Assembly: GCF_014863605.1 (NCBI RefSeq)
Contig: NZ_CP062252.1
Location: 1,931,001 to 1,995,000 of the forward strand
Direction of reading: 5' to 3'
Source of the DNA: Pseudomonas allokribbensis
GTDB lineage: Bacteria; Pseudomonadota; Gammaproteobacteria; Pseudomonadales; Pseudomonadaceae
Length of the DNA stretch: 64,000 nucleotides
The translations under genes and the position numbers were made by a program. This document shows, piece by piece, positions 26,998 to 34,717 of the stretch (positions are counted from its first letter, which is position 1; each line of letters opens with the position of its first letter). The notes under the pieces were generated by a model. The model worked only from the letters and a program-made list of their open reading frames with translations. It did no database searches and was not told where the DNA came from.

Positions 26998-27720
26998 ATG
27001 TCGCTACGCATCTGCATTCTGGAAACCGACATCCTGCGTCCGGAACTGGTCGATCAATATCAGGGTTACGGGCAGATGTTCCAGCGCCTGTTCTCGCAAC
27101 AGCCGATCGCCGCCGAGTTCACGGTGTACAACGTGATGCAGGGCGATTATCCGAGTGATGACCTGACGTTCGATGCGTACCTGGTCACTGGCAGCAAGGC
27201 CGACTCGTTCGGCACCGACCCGTGGATCCAGACCCTCAAGCAGTACCTGCTGACCCGCTATGAGCGTGGCGACAAACTGCTCGGCGTGTGCTTCGGCCAT
27301 CAACTGCTGGCGCTGCTGCTGGGCGGCAAGAGCGAGCGCGCGACCCAGGGTTGGGGCGTCGGCATTCACAACTACAAACTGGCGGCCAAGGCACCTTGGA
27401 TGAACCCGGTGCGTGAAGAACTGACACTGCTGATCAGCCACCAGGATCAGGTGACGGCACTGCCGGAGAACGCCACGGTGATCGCCTCCAGCGATTTCTG
27501 CCCGTTCGCCGCGTACCACATCAACGATCAGGTGCTGTGCTTCCAGGGGCATCCGGAATTCATTCACGATTACTCGCGGGCACTGCTGGAACTTCGCCAG
27601 GAAGCACTGGGCGAGCAGATCTACAGCAAGGGCGTGGCCAGCCTTGAAAACGATCACCACGGCGCCACGGTGGCCGAATGGATGATGCGTTTCGTGGCGC
27701 ACAAACCGAACGCCGCTTGA
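26998..27720 (+). CDS. Class I glutamine amidotransferase-like protein
   Basis: 240 residues. The Cys of the triad is in LLGVCFGHQLLALLLGG and the His-Glu pair in CFQGHPEFIHDY. The protein resembles stand-alone GATase1 enzymes such as gamma-glutamyl-hydrolase-like/GuaA-N type; no synthase domain is attached. Substrate unknown. It is followed by a strong terminator and converges with corA. The ATG at 26998 follows a weak Shine-Dalgarno (CAGG). Confidence 0.88.
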   Translation: MSLRICILETDILRPELVDQYQGYGQMFQRLFSQQPIAAEFTVYNVMQGDYPSDDLTFDAYLVTGSKADSFGTDPWIQTLKQYLLTRYERGDKLLGVCFGHQLLALLLGGKSERATQGWGVGIHNYKLAAKAPWMNPVREELTLLISHQDQVTALPENATVIASSDFCPFAAYHINDQVLCFQGHPEFIHDYSRALLELRQEALGEQIYSKGVASLENDHHGATVAEWMMRFVAHKPNAA

Positions 27721-27724
27721 ACCC

Positions 27725-27760
27725 AAACGCCCCCGTGCCGTACACGGGGGCGTTTTTTTT
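27725..27760. terminator. Strong terminator between the amidotransferase and corA
   Basis: AAACGCCCCCGTG/CACGGGGGCGTTT, 5-nt loop and eight T residues; usable in both directions. Confidence 0.9.
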
Positions 27761-27763
27761 AAC

Positions 27764-28735
27764 CTACAGCCAGCCCGATTTCTTGAAGCTCGCCCACAGT
27801 CCCACGCAGCCCACCGTGATAAAGCTCAGCACGGCGAAATAGCCGTAGTGCCAGCTCAGCTCCGGCATGTTCTGGAAGTTCATCCCGTAGATCCCGGCGA
27901 CCGCCGTCGGGAACGCCAGAATCGCTGCCCATGCCGCAAACTTGCGCTGCACCACGCTTTGGCGTGACGCCTCCAGCAACACACCGATCTCGATGGTCTG
28001 GCTCGCAATGTCGGCCAGGGTGGTCAGGTCTTCCATCTGCCGCGTGACATGGATCTGCACATCCCTGAAGTAAGGACGCATGTTCTTGTCGATGAACGGG
28101 AAGCTCAGCTTCTGCAGTTCCTCGCCGATTTCCACCATCGGCGCCGCGTATCGACGCAAGCGCAAAACATCGCGGCGCAGGCCATGAAGCTTCTGGATGT
28201 CGTGCTCATTCAGCGCGCTACACAACACGTTGCGCTCCAGTTCATCGATCTCGGCGTGGATCGCTTCACCCACCGGCTGATAGTTTTCGATGACGAAATC
28301 CAGCAACGCATACAGTACGAAATCTTCCCCGTGCTCCAGCAACAGCGGCCGCGCCTCACAGCGCTGACGGACATGGGCGTAGGACGCCGAATGGCCGTTG
28401 CGGGCAGTGATGATGTAGCCCTTGCCGGCGAAGATGTGGGTTTCGATGAACTGCAGGATGCCGTGCTCGCGCACGGGGGAGTAGGTGACGATGAACAGGG
28501 CGTCGCCGAAGGTTTCCAGTTTTGGGCGACTGTGTTTTTCCAGGGCGTCTTCGATGGCCAGTTCGTGCAGGTTGAACTGGCGTTGCAGGTTGGCCAGCTC
28601 CTGGGCATTCGGCTCTTCGAGGCCGATCCAGACGAAGTGCCCGGTCTTGGCGGCCCAGGCGGCGCCTTCGTCGAGGGAAATATTGGTGACTTTCTTACCG
28701 GCGCTGTAAACCGCAGCAGCAACAACTCGACCCAT
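27764..28735 (-). CDS. corA: CorA-type magnesium/divalent-cation transporter
   Basis: 323 residues. Large cytoplasmic N-terminal alpha/beta and helical domain (to about 255), then two transmembrane helices. The signature GMN is in AGIYGMNFQNMPEL between them. CorA forms a pentameric inner-membrane channel for Mg2+ and sometimes Co2+ or Ni2+. The C-terminus ends SFKKSGWL with the basic residues that follow TM2. Monocistronic, leftward. Confidence 0.93.
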   Translation of the reverse strand: MGRVVAAAVYSAGKKVTNISLDEGAAWAAKTGHFVWIGLEEPNAQELANLQRQFNLHELAIEDALEKHSRPKLETFGDALFIVTYSPVREHGILQFIETHIFAGKGYIITARNGHSASYAHVRQRCEARPLLLEHGEDFVLYALLDFVIENYQPVGEAIHAEIDELERNVLCSALNEHDIQKLHGLRRDVLRLRRYAAPMVEIGEELQKLSFPFIDKNMRPYFRDVQIHVTRQMEDLTTLADIASQTIEIGVLLEASRQSVVQRKFAAWAAILAFPTAVAGIYGMNFQNMPELSWHYGYFAVLSFITVGCVGLWASFKKSGWL

Positions 28736-28840
28736 GGTGGTGGTTCACTTCTTATTGGCAGATGGCAGGGGAGACATGGCTTCAGCTTAGCCGTGTCGCT
28801 GCTTGAGAGTCAGTGAAATCTGCACAGTTCACCGGGCAAA

Positions 28841-28868
28841 AGAAAACCCGCACAGGGCGGGTTTCTTT
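28841..28868 (-). terminator. Terminator of plsC
   Basis: AAACCCGC/GCGGGTTT stem, T-rich on both sides; on the minus strand it follows the plsC stop. Confidence 0.75.
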
Positions 28869-28869
28869 T

Positions 28870-29592
28870 TCACGCAGCTTGAAGTTGCCGATCCATTGCA
28901 TCGATGCATTCGCGCATCTGCTCGCGGCACTGGGTGATGAGCATGGGCATGTCGTCCATGGTCAGGCCGGCGGTAGGAATTGCCGGCAGCGAACGGATGA
29001 GAATTTTCCCGCTGCGCCAGCGGTTCAAGCGCATGTGCTTGATGTAGCTGCTGACACACACTGGAACGATCGGCACACCGGCGGCGATGGCCATCTGGAA
29101 CGCGCCTTTCTTGAACGGCAGCAGTTCTTCACCCAGGTTGCGCGTGCCTTCCGGGAAGACCCAGATCGACGTGTCTTTGTGCTGCAAGGTGTCGGTGGTC
29201 GTCAGCATCGACTGGCGCGCCTTGTGCGCGTTCCCACGATCGATCAACACGTTGCCGGCCAGCCAGAACAACTGCCCGAACAACGGCACCCATTTCAGAC
29301 TCTTTTTGCCAATGCACACCGTCCGTCGCGGCACCACATTGCCGAACACGAACAGGTCGTAGTTGGACTGATGGTTGGCGATGATCACGCAGCTGTCAGG
29401 CTTGCTCATCAGCTGACCGACGTCGGCCTTCACTCGCAGGCGCAGGATGCACATGGCCGGCAGTGCGTACAGTCGGGCGCACAGACGACTGTTGTCCGGA
29501 TTGAATGGCCGGCACAGCCCGAGGATCACCCCGAGCACACCCGCCAGAATAAAGTGCAGGCCCATCAATAACATACGAAACACGAACAGCAT
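28870..29592 (-). CDS. plsC: 1-acylglycerol-3-phosphate acyltransferase
   Basis: 240 residues from MLFVFRMLLMGL. Converts lysophosphatidic to phosphatidic acid at the inner membrane. N-terminal hydrophobic helix (MLFVFRMLLMGLHFILAGVLGVILG), acyltransferase motif I NHQSNYD (HxxxxD), motif III FPEGTRNLG, and IVPVCVSSYIKHM as motif IV. Start at 29592 aligns with the membrane helix; the longer frame to 29652 adds a non-conserved segment. A paralogue may exist elsewhere in the genome. Confidence 0.9.
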   Translation of the reverse strand: MLFVFRMLLMGLHFILAGVLGVILGLCRPFNPDNSRLCARLYALPAMCILRLRVKADVGQLMSKPDSCVIIANHQSNYDLFVFGNVVPRRTVCIGKKSLKWVPLFGQLFWLAGNVLIDRGNAHKARQSMLTTTDTLQHKDTSIWVFPEGTRNLGEELLPFKKGAFQMAIAAGVPIVPVCVSSYIKHMRLNRWRSGKILIRSLPAIPTAGLTMDDMPMLITQCREQMRECIDAMDRQLQAA

Positions 29593-29758
29593 TTTCAGGC
29601 CCCACCGGGACAAAAGGTGGCGCAGTGTACGGATGTGCACTGTTTTCGGCAATTGCCGCTATAGAGTCAGGAGATGGGCGATGTTTAAGCGCATGTTTCC
29701 GACTTGTCGGTCAGAGGCGTCCTAGAGCAGCTGCGGAGTTTTGAAACGTGCGTGCAAG

Positions 29759-29790
29759 AAAAAGCCCGACACGACGGTCGGGCTTTTCTA
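29759..29790 (-). terminator. Terminator of the crotonase gene
   Basis: AAAGCCCGAC/GTCGGGCTTT stem, 6-nt loop. The preceding A-run reads as a T-tract on the minus strand. Confidence 0.85.
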
Positions 29791-29808
29791 TAAAGGAGCG
29801 AAGCGGGT

Positions 29809-30498
29809 TCAGCCCAGGTGTTCCTGATCCTGAATGATCGCGTTGTCCAGGGTTTCCAGCAGCGCTTTGCGTACTTTCAACTTGGTGTTCTTGTGCGCGG
29901 TCATGTTGATCTTCTTCAACTGACGCGCAGCGGCGAGGGCGGCACCTTGCAGCTCTTCGGCCGAAACAACCTTGTCGAGGAAACCGGCATCCACAGCACT
30001 TTGTGGATCAAACATTTCGCCGTTGATCACCGAGCGATGGAAGGCCGAGCGGCGCAGGCGATCACGGGCCAGCTCGATGCCGGCGTGGTGCATGGTCATG
30101 CCGATCTGCACTTCGTTCAGACCAATGCTGAACGGACCGTCGACGCCGATCCGGTAATCGGCGGACAACAGAATGAACGCACCTTTGGCCACGGCATGAC
30201 CCGGGCAGGCAACGATCACCGGGAACGGGTGAGACAGCAGGCGACGGGCGAGGGTCGAACCGGCAGTCACCAGCGACACGGCTTCTTTAGGGCCGGCGGT
30301 CATTACCTTCAAGTCGTAGCCGCCGGAGAGAATGCCCGGCTGACCGGTAATGATCACAATGGCGCGATCCGCCACCGCCTGATCCAGCGCCGCGTTGAAG
30401 GCCGCGATCACGTCCGGGGAAATGGCGTTGACCTTGCCGTTGCTCAGGGTCAGGGTCGCGATACCGTCTTCGAGGTGGTAGGCAATCAGGTCGCTCAT
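29809..30498 (-). CDS. Crotonase/enoyl-CoA hydratase family protein
   Basis: 229 residues. Crotonase fold with NGKVNAISPDVIAAFNAALD at the N-terminus and GILSGGYDLKVM at the first oxyanion region, then ACPGHAVAKGAFILLSADYRIG for the second. In typical hydratases the region after the second oxyanion strand carries two catalytic glutamates; here LNEVQIGMTMHHAG keeps one. The chemistry may therefore differ from hydration (thioesterase-, isomerase- or decarboxylase-like). It is monocistronic. Substrate unknown. Confidence 0.85.
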   Translation of the reverse strand: MSDLIAYHLEDGIATLTLSNGKVNAISPDVIAAFNAALDQAVADRAIVIITGQPGILSGGYDLKVMTAGPKEAVSLVTAGSTLARRLLSHPFPVIVACPGHAVAKGAFILLSADYRIGVDGPFSIGLNEVQIGMTMHHAGIELARDRLRRSAFHRSVINGEMFDPQSAVDAGFLDKVVSAEELQGAALAAARQLKKINMTAHKNTKLKVRKALLETLDNAIIQDQEHLG

Positions 30499-30736
30499 GG
30501 CGCAATTCCTTATAAGAAAGATGGGCAGACGTTACCCACCGTCGCCGGTCAGGTAAAGCGCTGTGACTGACTCGCCGGTCACCCTCGACCGGCTGATGCG
30601 CCGCAACGTGCCCACGGCAAACGCTTGCGCGCCTATATAGAAGGGCCACGCCCACCCGAGATTGGCCGGATCGCCATGCCCATCGATAGCAGAAACGACT
30701 TTTTCTCTTAACCGCATGAAAATTCTGAAAAAAAGT

Positions 30737-30765
30737 TTGCCATCAGAAAAGCTTTCGACTACATT
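30737..30765 (+). promoter_or_regulatory. Promoter of tRNA-Ser
   Basis: TTGCCA (30737-30742) and TACATT (30760-30765) with a 17-bp spacer. Start near 30772, about 30 nt before the mature tRNA. Confidence 0.6.
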
Positions 30766-30803
30766 AGCGCGCCTCGACAGACAGAACATGTTTGAAGAGA
30801 TAC

Positions 30804-30893
30804 GGTGAAGTGTCCGAGTGGCTTAAGGAGCACGCCTGGAAAGTGTGTATACAGGAAACTGTATCGAGAGTTCGAATCTCTCCTTCACCGCCA
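30804..30893 (+). tRNA. tRNA-Ser (anticodon GGA)
   Basis: Acceptor arms GGTGAAG (30804-30810) and CTTCACC (30883-30889), discriminator G and encoded CCA (30891-30893). Anticodon GGA at 30838-30840, reading UCC/UCU. A long variable arm and the T-loop GAGAGTTCGAATCTCTC are present, as in class II serine tRNAs. It has a terminator directly after it and is a typical integration site; the accessory region begins here. Confidence 0.96.
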
Positions 30894-30904
30894 CATTCAG
30901 TAAA

Positions 30905-30951
30905 CACAAACCCCTGATTTTCCTAGAGAAAGTCGGGTGTTTGTGGTTTTT
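30905..30951 (+). terminator. Terminator of tRNA-Ser
   Basis: CACAAAC (30905-30911) pairs with GTTTGTG (30939-30945), extended by CCC/GGG with a one-base bulge, then TTTTT. Confidence 0.75.
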
Positions 30952-30970
30952 GGCGTCTGGAAAAAGGCGA

Positions 30971-30988
30971 TATGGGAACAGTATGGGA
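30971..30988 (+). repeat. Direct repeat TATGGGA downstream of tRNA-Ser
   Basis: Two copies of TATGGGA at 30971-30977 and 30982-30988, 11 bp apart. Similar short repeats occur in the arm-type region between tRNA genes and phage-type integrases in Pseudomonas islands. No integrase is left here. Confidence 0.35.
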
Positions 30989-31175
30989 CTGGCGCACCAT
31001 TTCGCTGAGTAAAAAGCAGGCGCGGCTTTTGAGTTTCCAATGAATGTGGGTGAAATTCCCGCGTATCGGCAGTTCCCTTTGGTTATGTTTTTGCGCGATA
31101 GTGGCGTTTTGTTATCGCCCTCAGGAAACGCTACTTGCCTGGAAGGTCATCGGCAGTTCAACGCAGGGAAGCGCA

Positions 31176-31859
31176 GTGAAGACAATTGTCACGATGGTTC
31201 TATTTTTGGGGTTGTGCGGCTGCGGCTCCGACTCTCGCAGTTCTGCGCCGACACTCTGGACAGACGGCATCATGCTCGAGCAGAAGAAGGTTGTCGTCGA
31301 TGATCAGCACGCCAAAGTGATCATGCAGGCATCAGGCGATACGGCCAATCCGGTAGATTTTGAAGTGATTCGAGGTAATGACCCGGACAGGCGTCCCGAT
31401 CATTTGGGGACGGTAGTCAAACCGTTTCGCAGTAAAGTCGGCGGATGGTTCAGTCGTCTAGACAGCGCGGTCTCCAAGCGTTTCCCCCAATTGGAAATGC
31501 AGGCCGATCCTGGCCAGGTTCTGCAAGTGGGCGGCTCATCGACGATCAGCAGTCAGGTTCCGGCACCGGGCTATCGGACTCTTTATAACGAAGACTATGT
31601 ATTCAACCCGTCGAAGAACAAGTATGAGAAAAAGCTAACCGCCAATCCGACCGTCCCGTCGTCTTACTCCTGTGGGCCGATCACAAGTGCCTTTATTCCC
31701 GAGAAACAAAAGGTCTATCTGGCGGAGTTTGTCTTCGTGGATCGGGGGGACGGTTGTGAACTGCAGCTCTATGACATCACGCAACCCGAACTGCGTATCC
31801 CCGTCGTTGCCATCAAAGGCACGCAGCCCTCGTCCGCCAGGTCGTTCCGCTACCCATAG
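31176..31859 (+). CDS. Hypothetical lipoprotein
   Basis: 227 residues starting at GTG 31176, with AGGGAAG upstream. The signal peptide KTIVTMVLFLGLCGC ends in a lipobox (LCGC); Cys16 should be lipidated. The mature part is polar and contains no domain that I know; cysteines at SCGP and DGCELQL could form a disulfide. A terminator follows. It lies just downstream of tRNA-Ser, so it could be part of the accessory content. Confidence 0.7.
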   Translation: MKTIVTMVLFLGLCGCGSDSRSSAPTLWTDGIMLEQKKVVVDDQHAKVIMQASGDTANPVDFEVIRGNDPDRRPDHLGTVVKPFRSKVGGWFSRLDSAVSKRFPQLEMQADPGQVLQVGGSSTISSQVPAPGYRTLYNEDYVFNPSKNKYEKKLTANPTVPSSYSCGPITSAFIPEKQKVYLAEFVFVDRGDGCELQLYDITQPELRIPVVAIKGTQPSSARSFRYP

Positions 31860-31869
31860 ATTCATGTAA

Positions 31870-31910
31870 ACAAAACCCCTGGTTTCGAAAGAGGCCAGGG
31901 GTTTTGTGCA
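31870..31910 (+). terminator. Terminator after the lipoprotein gene
   Basis: CAAAACCCCTGG/CCAGGGGTTTTG, a 12-bp perfect stem. Confidence 0.85.
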
Positions 31911-32010
31911 TTCTGGTGTCCGGATTTCTTTGGTCACAGAGACGGGTTCGGCTTCATTTTGCCGGGGCGGTACAATCGCGGTTTTATCTGTATGTAAAAG
32001 GACGACTTCC

Positions 32011-32331
32011 ATGATCATTTCCACTACCCACTCCATCGAAGGCCGGCAGATCACGGCGTATCTGGACATTGTCAGTGCCGAGTCGGTGCAGGGCGTGAAT
32101 GTGATTCGCGATATGTTCGCCGGGATGCGGGACTTTTTTGGCGGGCGTTCGCAGACGCTGGAGCGGGCGTTGAAGGAGGCGCGTGTTCAAGCGACTGACG
32201 AGATCAAGGAGCGGGCGCGGGCGTTGCAGGCGGATGCGGTGGTCGGGGTGGATTTCGAGATCAGCATGCCGGCGGGGAAGGGCGGTATGGTTGTGGTGTT
32301 CGCGACCGGCACGGCGGTCAAGTTGCGCTGA
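32011..32331 (+). CDS. YbjQ/heavy-metal-binding domain family protein
   Basis: 106 residues, the typical size of the YbjQ family (DUF74/heavy-metal-binding). Features: TTHSIEGRQITAYLDIVSAESVQG, RDFFGGRSQTLERALKEAR and LQADAVVGVDFEI, the family's strongly conserved segments. Pentameric cytoplasmic fold; function unknown, with metal binding only suggested. ATG 32011 has AAAGGACGA upstream. Confidence 0.9.
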   Translation: MIISTTHSIEGRQITAYLDIVSAESVQGVNVIRDMFAGMRDFFGGRSQTLERALKEARVQATDEIKERARALQADAVVGVDFEISMPAGKGGMVVVFATGTAVKLR

Positions 32332-32349
32332 GCATCGGTTTCCGCTTGT

Positions 32350-32373
32350 GAGCCCATTCAAGTGAATGGGCTC
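32350..32373. terminator. Hairpin between the YbjQ gene and the gene at 32385
   Basis: GAGCCCATTCA/TGAATGGGCTC, 11-bp perfect stem, 2-nt loop, no clear T-tract; serves the convergent pair. Confidence 0.65.
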
Positions 32374-32384
32374 GTTACTGACAA

Positions 32385-32669
32385 TCAGCCCTGCGGCTTG
32401 AGCAGGACGGTGCCTTTCGAGTCGTAGGTCAGTGGAGTGTCGATCGCGACGAGTGGAGTGCCGGTGGACTGGCCAGGCTGAACCGGGTCTGGATAGTAGA
32501 TGACGCCAGGTTTGCCAGGCTGCACCGGACTAGGTCCGTCCAGCGGCTTGATGACGATCTCACCTGAGGCAAGCTTCTCCTTGAATTTTTCCGCCGCGGC
32601 TTTACCGGCGGCGATCTGCTCGTCCGTGAGCTTTACAACAGGCATCGGTGGGAATCCTTTGATTTCCAT
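32385..32669 (-). CDS. Small proline-rich hypothetical protein
   Basis: 94 residues from MEIKGFPPMPVVKLTDEQI. Start fixed by AAGGAGA before ATG 32669. A helical N-terminal segment (AAGKAAAEKFKEKLASGEIV) leads to a Pro-rich C-terminus with repeats like PVQPGKPGVIYYPDPVQPGQ. No known domain. Cytoplasmic by sequence. Confidence 0.6.
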   Translation of the reverse strand: MEIKGFPPMPVVKLTDEQIAAGKAAAEKFKEKLASGEIVIKPLDGPSPVQPGKPGVIYYPDPVQPGQSTGTPLVAIDTPLTYDSKGTVLLKPQG

Positions 32670-32912
32670 GTTCTCTCCTTGAGATTCATTGCGTAGGAAA
32701 AAGGGCAACGGCCAGTCATCGAGAATCTTTAGCTCTGTGGGACCAGCGGTTCATCTTCGCGCCGAGCTTTTTGTAGGCCATTCGTCGGGCTCTGGGCGAT
32801 CTGAATCACAAGTCCAGGAATGACCGGCTAGTCTCAAAAGCCTTGGAGGTCGATATTTTTTCAGGCAAAAGGGTCTTGCCGGTATCGACCCGCTTTTGAA
32901 AGGGGTGAAGAG

Positions 32913-33101
32913 ATGACTGATCCGTACATCGAAGACGACGGGGCTGAATTTCCATTCAACAATTGCGTGCGCTGTGGCCAGACCGAGTACCAGGCGGGCT
33001 TTGGCGAAGATCCGGTGCAGACCGGCAAGATCAAGTCGACAGCACCCAAGGGGCCGAAAGCGAAATTTCTGCCCAAGGTGACGACACGTTCCAGGAAGTA
33101 A
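32913..33101 (+). CDS. Small hypothetical protein with CxxC motif
   Basis: 62 residues. It has one CVRCG pair near residue 18, acidic N-terminus (DPYIEDDGAEF) and basic C-terminus (KFLPKVTTRSRK). Only one CxxC is present, so zinc binding would need a dimer. It has a G-rich Shine-Dalgarno (AAAGGGGTG) and a terminator after it, which supports that it is a gene. Confidence 0.6.
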   Translation: MTDPYIEDDGAEFPFNNCVRCGQTEYQAGFGEDPVQTGKIKSTAPKGPKAKFLPKVTTRSRK

Positions 33102-33115
33102 TCCGGATGCCAAAG

Positions 33116-33141
33116 AACCCCGCCAATGAGCGGGGTTTTTT
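33116..33141 (+). terminator. Terminator after the 62-residue gene
   Basis: AACCCCGC/GCGGGGTT with six T residues. Confidence 0.85.
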
Positions 33142-33199
33142 ATCCGTGTTTTTCAGAAAGAAACGTCCTACAGAAATTGCGGATTCGTCTGGTTTCTTT

Positions 33200-33286
33200 C
33201 ACAAACTTTTCACACCGGTCTACGTAGGGTGAAGCCATCCGTTAGAAAGCAAGTCTCCAGCCCGTCTCCCCAGCGGGCTTTTTTTT
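33200..33286 (+). ncRNA. Candidate small RNA with its own terminator
   Basis: There is no gene from 33142 to 33413. A promoter-like pattern (TTCACAAAC, then TACGTAGGG about 16 bp on) is followed by a terminator AGCCCG (33259-33264)/CGGGCT (33274-33279) with eight T residues. The transcript would be about 60 nt from around 33228. I cannot assign a known family. Confidence 0.35.
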
Positions 33287-33413
33287 GCCTGCCATAAAAC
33301 CTTTTCCATAATCGCTGTCCAATCGGCGCCAAGTGCGTTGCGACGCTGGACTTTACCGCGGCAACAGCATTCAATCTGCGCCCTTTTTTCTTCCTTCTGT
33401 TGAGGTTTTCGTC

Positions 33414-33782
33414 ATGCGTTTAACTCTGCCTGCTCTGGTTCTGGGGCTTCTGGTTGCTCAAGGTGCAATGGCTGGCGACGGTACCGCCGCACTGGGTGGC
33501 GGTCTGGGTGGCGCGTTGGGTAATGTGGTCGGCCAGAAAATGGGCGGCAGCACCGGTGCAGCGATTGGTGCTGGTGTAGCGGGTGCGGCCGGTAGTGCAT
33601 TGGCTGCCAAGAAAGGTGCCCGTACCAAAGCGGCCATTGGCGGCGGTGTCGGCGCGGCAGGTGGTTCGGTGATCGGTAACAGCCTGGGCGGCAAGACTGG
33701 TGCAACCATCGGTGCCGGCCTGGGTGGCGCAGCTGGCGGCGCGGTAGGCAGCAATCTGTCCAAAGGTCACAAGCGTCACTGA
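33414..33782 (+). CDS. Exported glycine-zipper protein, copy 1
   Basis: 122 residues. Signal peptide MRLTLPALVLGLLVAQGAMA. The mature protein is almost entirely Gly/Ala-rich repeats (GGGLGGALGNVVGQKMGGS, GAGVAGAAGSALAAKKG, GGGVGAAGGSVIGN), the glycine-zipper pattern of proteins with two hydrophobic hairpins. It could be an envelope or pore-associated protein. It is paralogous to the gene at 33919, and the following terminator is nearly identical. Confidence 0.75.
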   Translation: MRLTLPALVLGLLVAQGAMAGDGTAALGGGLGGALGNVVGQKMGGSTGAAIGAGVAGAAGSALAAKKGARTKAAIGGGVGAAGGSVIGNSLGGKTGATIGAGLGGAAGGAVGSNLSKGHKRH

Positions 33783-33800
33783 TTGCGAATGCATGTCTGA

Positions 33801-33829
33801 AAAGGCCCGGCTTGATGCCGGGCCTTTTC
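33801..33829 (+). terminator. Terminator after glycine-zipper copy 1
   Basis: AAAGGCCCGGC/GCCGGGCCTTT, TTGAT loop, then TTTTC. Confidence 0.9.
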
Positions 33830-33918
33830 GTTGCTGAACGTTTTCCCTGAATGCGCCTCCAATCTCACATAGCCCCTCTCCGGGCATACCGTCCCGATCC
33901 GGGACCTGTGAGGTCTGT

Positions 33919-34347
33919 ATGCGCTCGACTTTAACTGCAACTGCGTTGGTTATTGGACTGCTCGTGGCTCAAGGCGCCATGGCTGCCGGCGATGGTTCCG
34001 CGGCTGTCGGTGGTGGGCTGGGCGGTGTGCTGGGTAATGTGGTCGGCGGTCAGCTCGGCGGCAGCACCGGTGCGGCGGTTGGTGCTGGCGTGGGCGGTGC
34101 GGCCGGCAGTGCCGTCGGGGCGAACAAGCGCAATCGTACGGAAGCCGCGATTGGCGGTGGTCTCGGCGCCGCTGGCGGCTCAGTGCTCGGCAACAGCCTC
34201 GGCGGCTCCACCGGTTCGGCCATCGGCGCAGGATTGGGTGGCGCGGCGGGTGGCGCGGTCGGCAACAACCTGGGTGACGATGGTGGTAGATCGCACTCTG
34301 GGGGCGGCCATAAGCACAAGTACAAACACAAGAATCGTCATCATTGA
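33919..34347 (+). CDS. Exported glycine-zipper protein, copy 2
   Basis: 142 residues. Signal peptide ending VAQGAMAAG, then the same glycine-zipper blocks as copy 1, in the same order: GGGLGGVLGNVVGGQLGGS, GAGVGGAAGSAVG, GGGLGAAGGSVLGN, GAGLGGAAGGAVGNN. A longer His/Lys-rich tail (GGGHKHKYKHKNRHH) ends it and could bind metal or nucleic acid. Clear tandem duplication with the previous gene. Confidence 0.75.
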   Translation: MRSTLTATALVIGLLVAQGAMAAGDGSAAVGGGLGGVLGNVVGGQLGGSTGAAVGAGVGGAAGSAVGANKRNRTEAAIGGGLGAAGGSVLGNSLGGSTGSAIGAGLGGAAGGAVGNNLGDDGGRSHSGGGHKHKYKHKNRHH

Positions 34348-34364
34348 ATGATCGGTTCTACAGA

Positions 34365-34391
34365 AGCCCGGCTTGATGCCGGGTTTTTTGT
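34365..34391 (+). terminator. Terminator after glycine-zipper copy 2
   Basis: AGCCCGGC/GCCGGGTT with the same TTGAT loop as the first copy, then six T residues. Confidence 0.9.
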
Positions 34392-34470
34392 GCCTGCGTG
34401 TCAGGCGCAGGAACGATTAGCGACCATACTTTTCGAACGTCGTATACGAATGCGATTGATGAGGTGCGCC

Positions 34471-34638
34471 ATGACTCCCGAAACCGAAGGCAAGGAAGAA
34501 AAAGGCCCGGGTGGATTGCCGTTTATCAATGATCCGGGGAATGAAGATCCGGGGTCGTTGATGGATGACGCGACGGTTCCGCTTTGGGAGGGTGAGGGGG
34601 AGGAGCTTGAGTATGAGGATTTTGATGATGATGAGTGA
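34471..34638 (+). CDS. Very acidic small hypothetical protein
   Basis: 55 residues from MTPETEGKEEKGPGG. Overall strongly negative; the C-terminus is GEGEELEYEDFDDDE. GAGGTG precedes the ATG. No hydrophobic core, so probably disordered. Unknown function; it might be an adaptor-like or antitoxin-like peptide but nothing in the sequence shows that. Confidence 0.5.
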   Translation: MTPETEGKEEKGPGGLPFINDPGNEDPGSLMDDATVPLWEGEGEELEYEDFDDDE

Positions 34639-34717
34639 TGGGCACTCGTTTCGTTGAATATTGGAAATTCTATTGAGAGCGCTAGGGGAGTGAGCAGTGG
34701 TTTAACCCCGCCATTCG

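Noticed and set aside
30532..30789. 85-codon leftward open frame upstream of tRNA-Ser
   Set aside because: It overlaps the tRNA promoter, lacks a convincing Shine-Dalgarno and has no recognisable domain.
33414..34347. Glycine-rich DNA repeats read as a possible CRISPR or tandem-repeat array
   Set aside because: The repeats are irregular and follow codons of glycine-zipper proteins; there are no uniform spacers.
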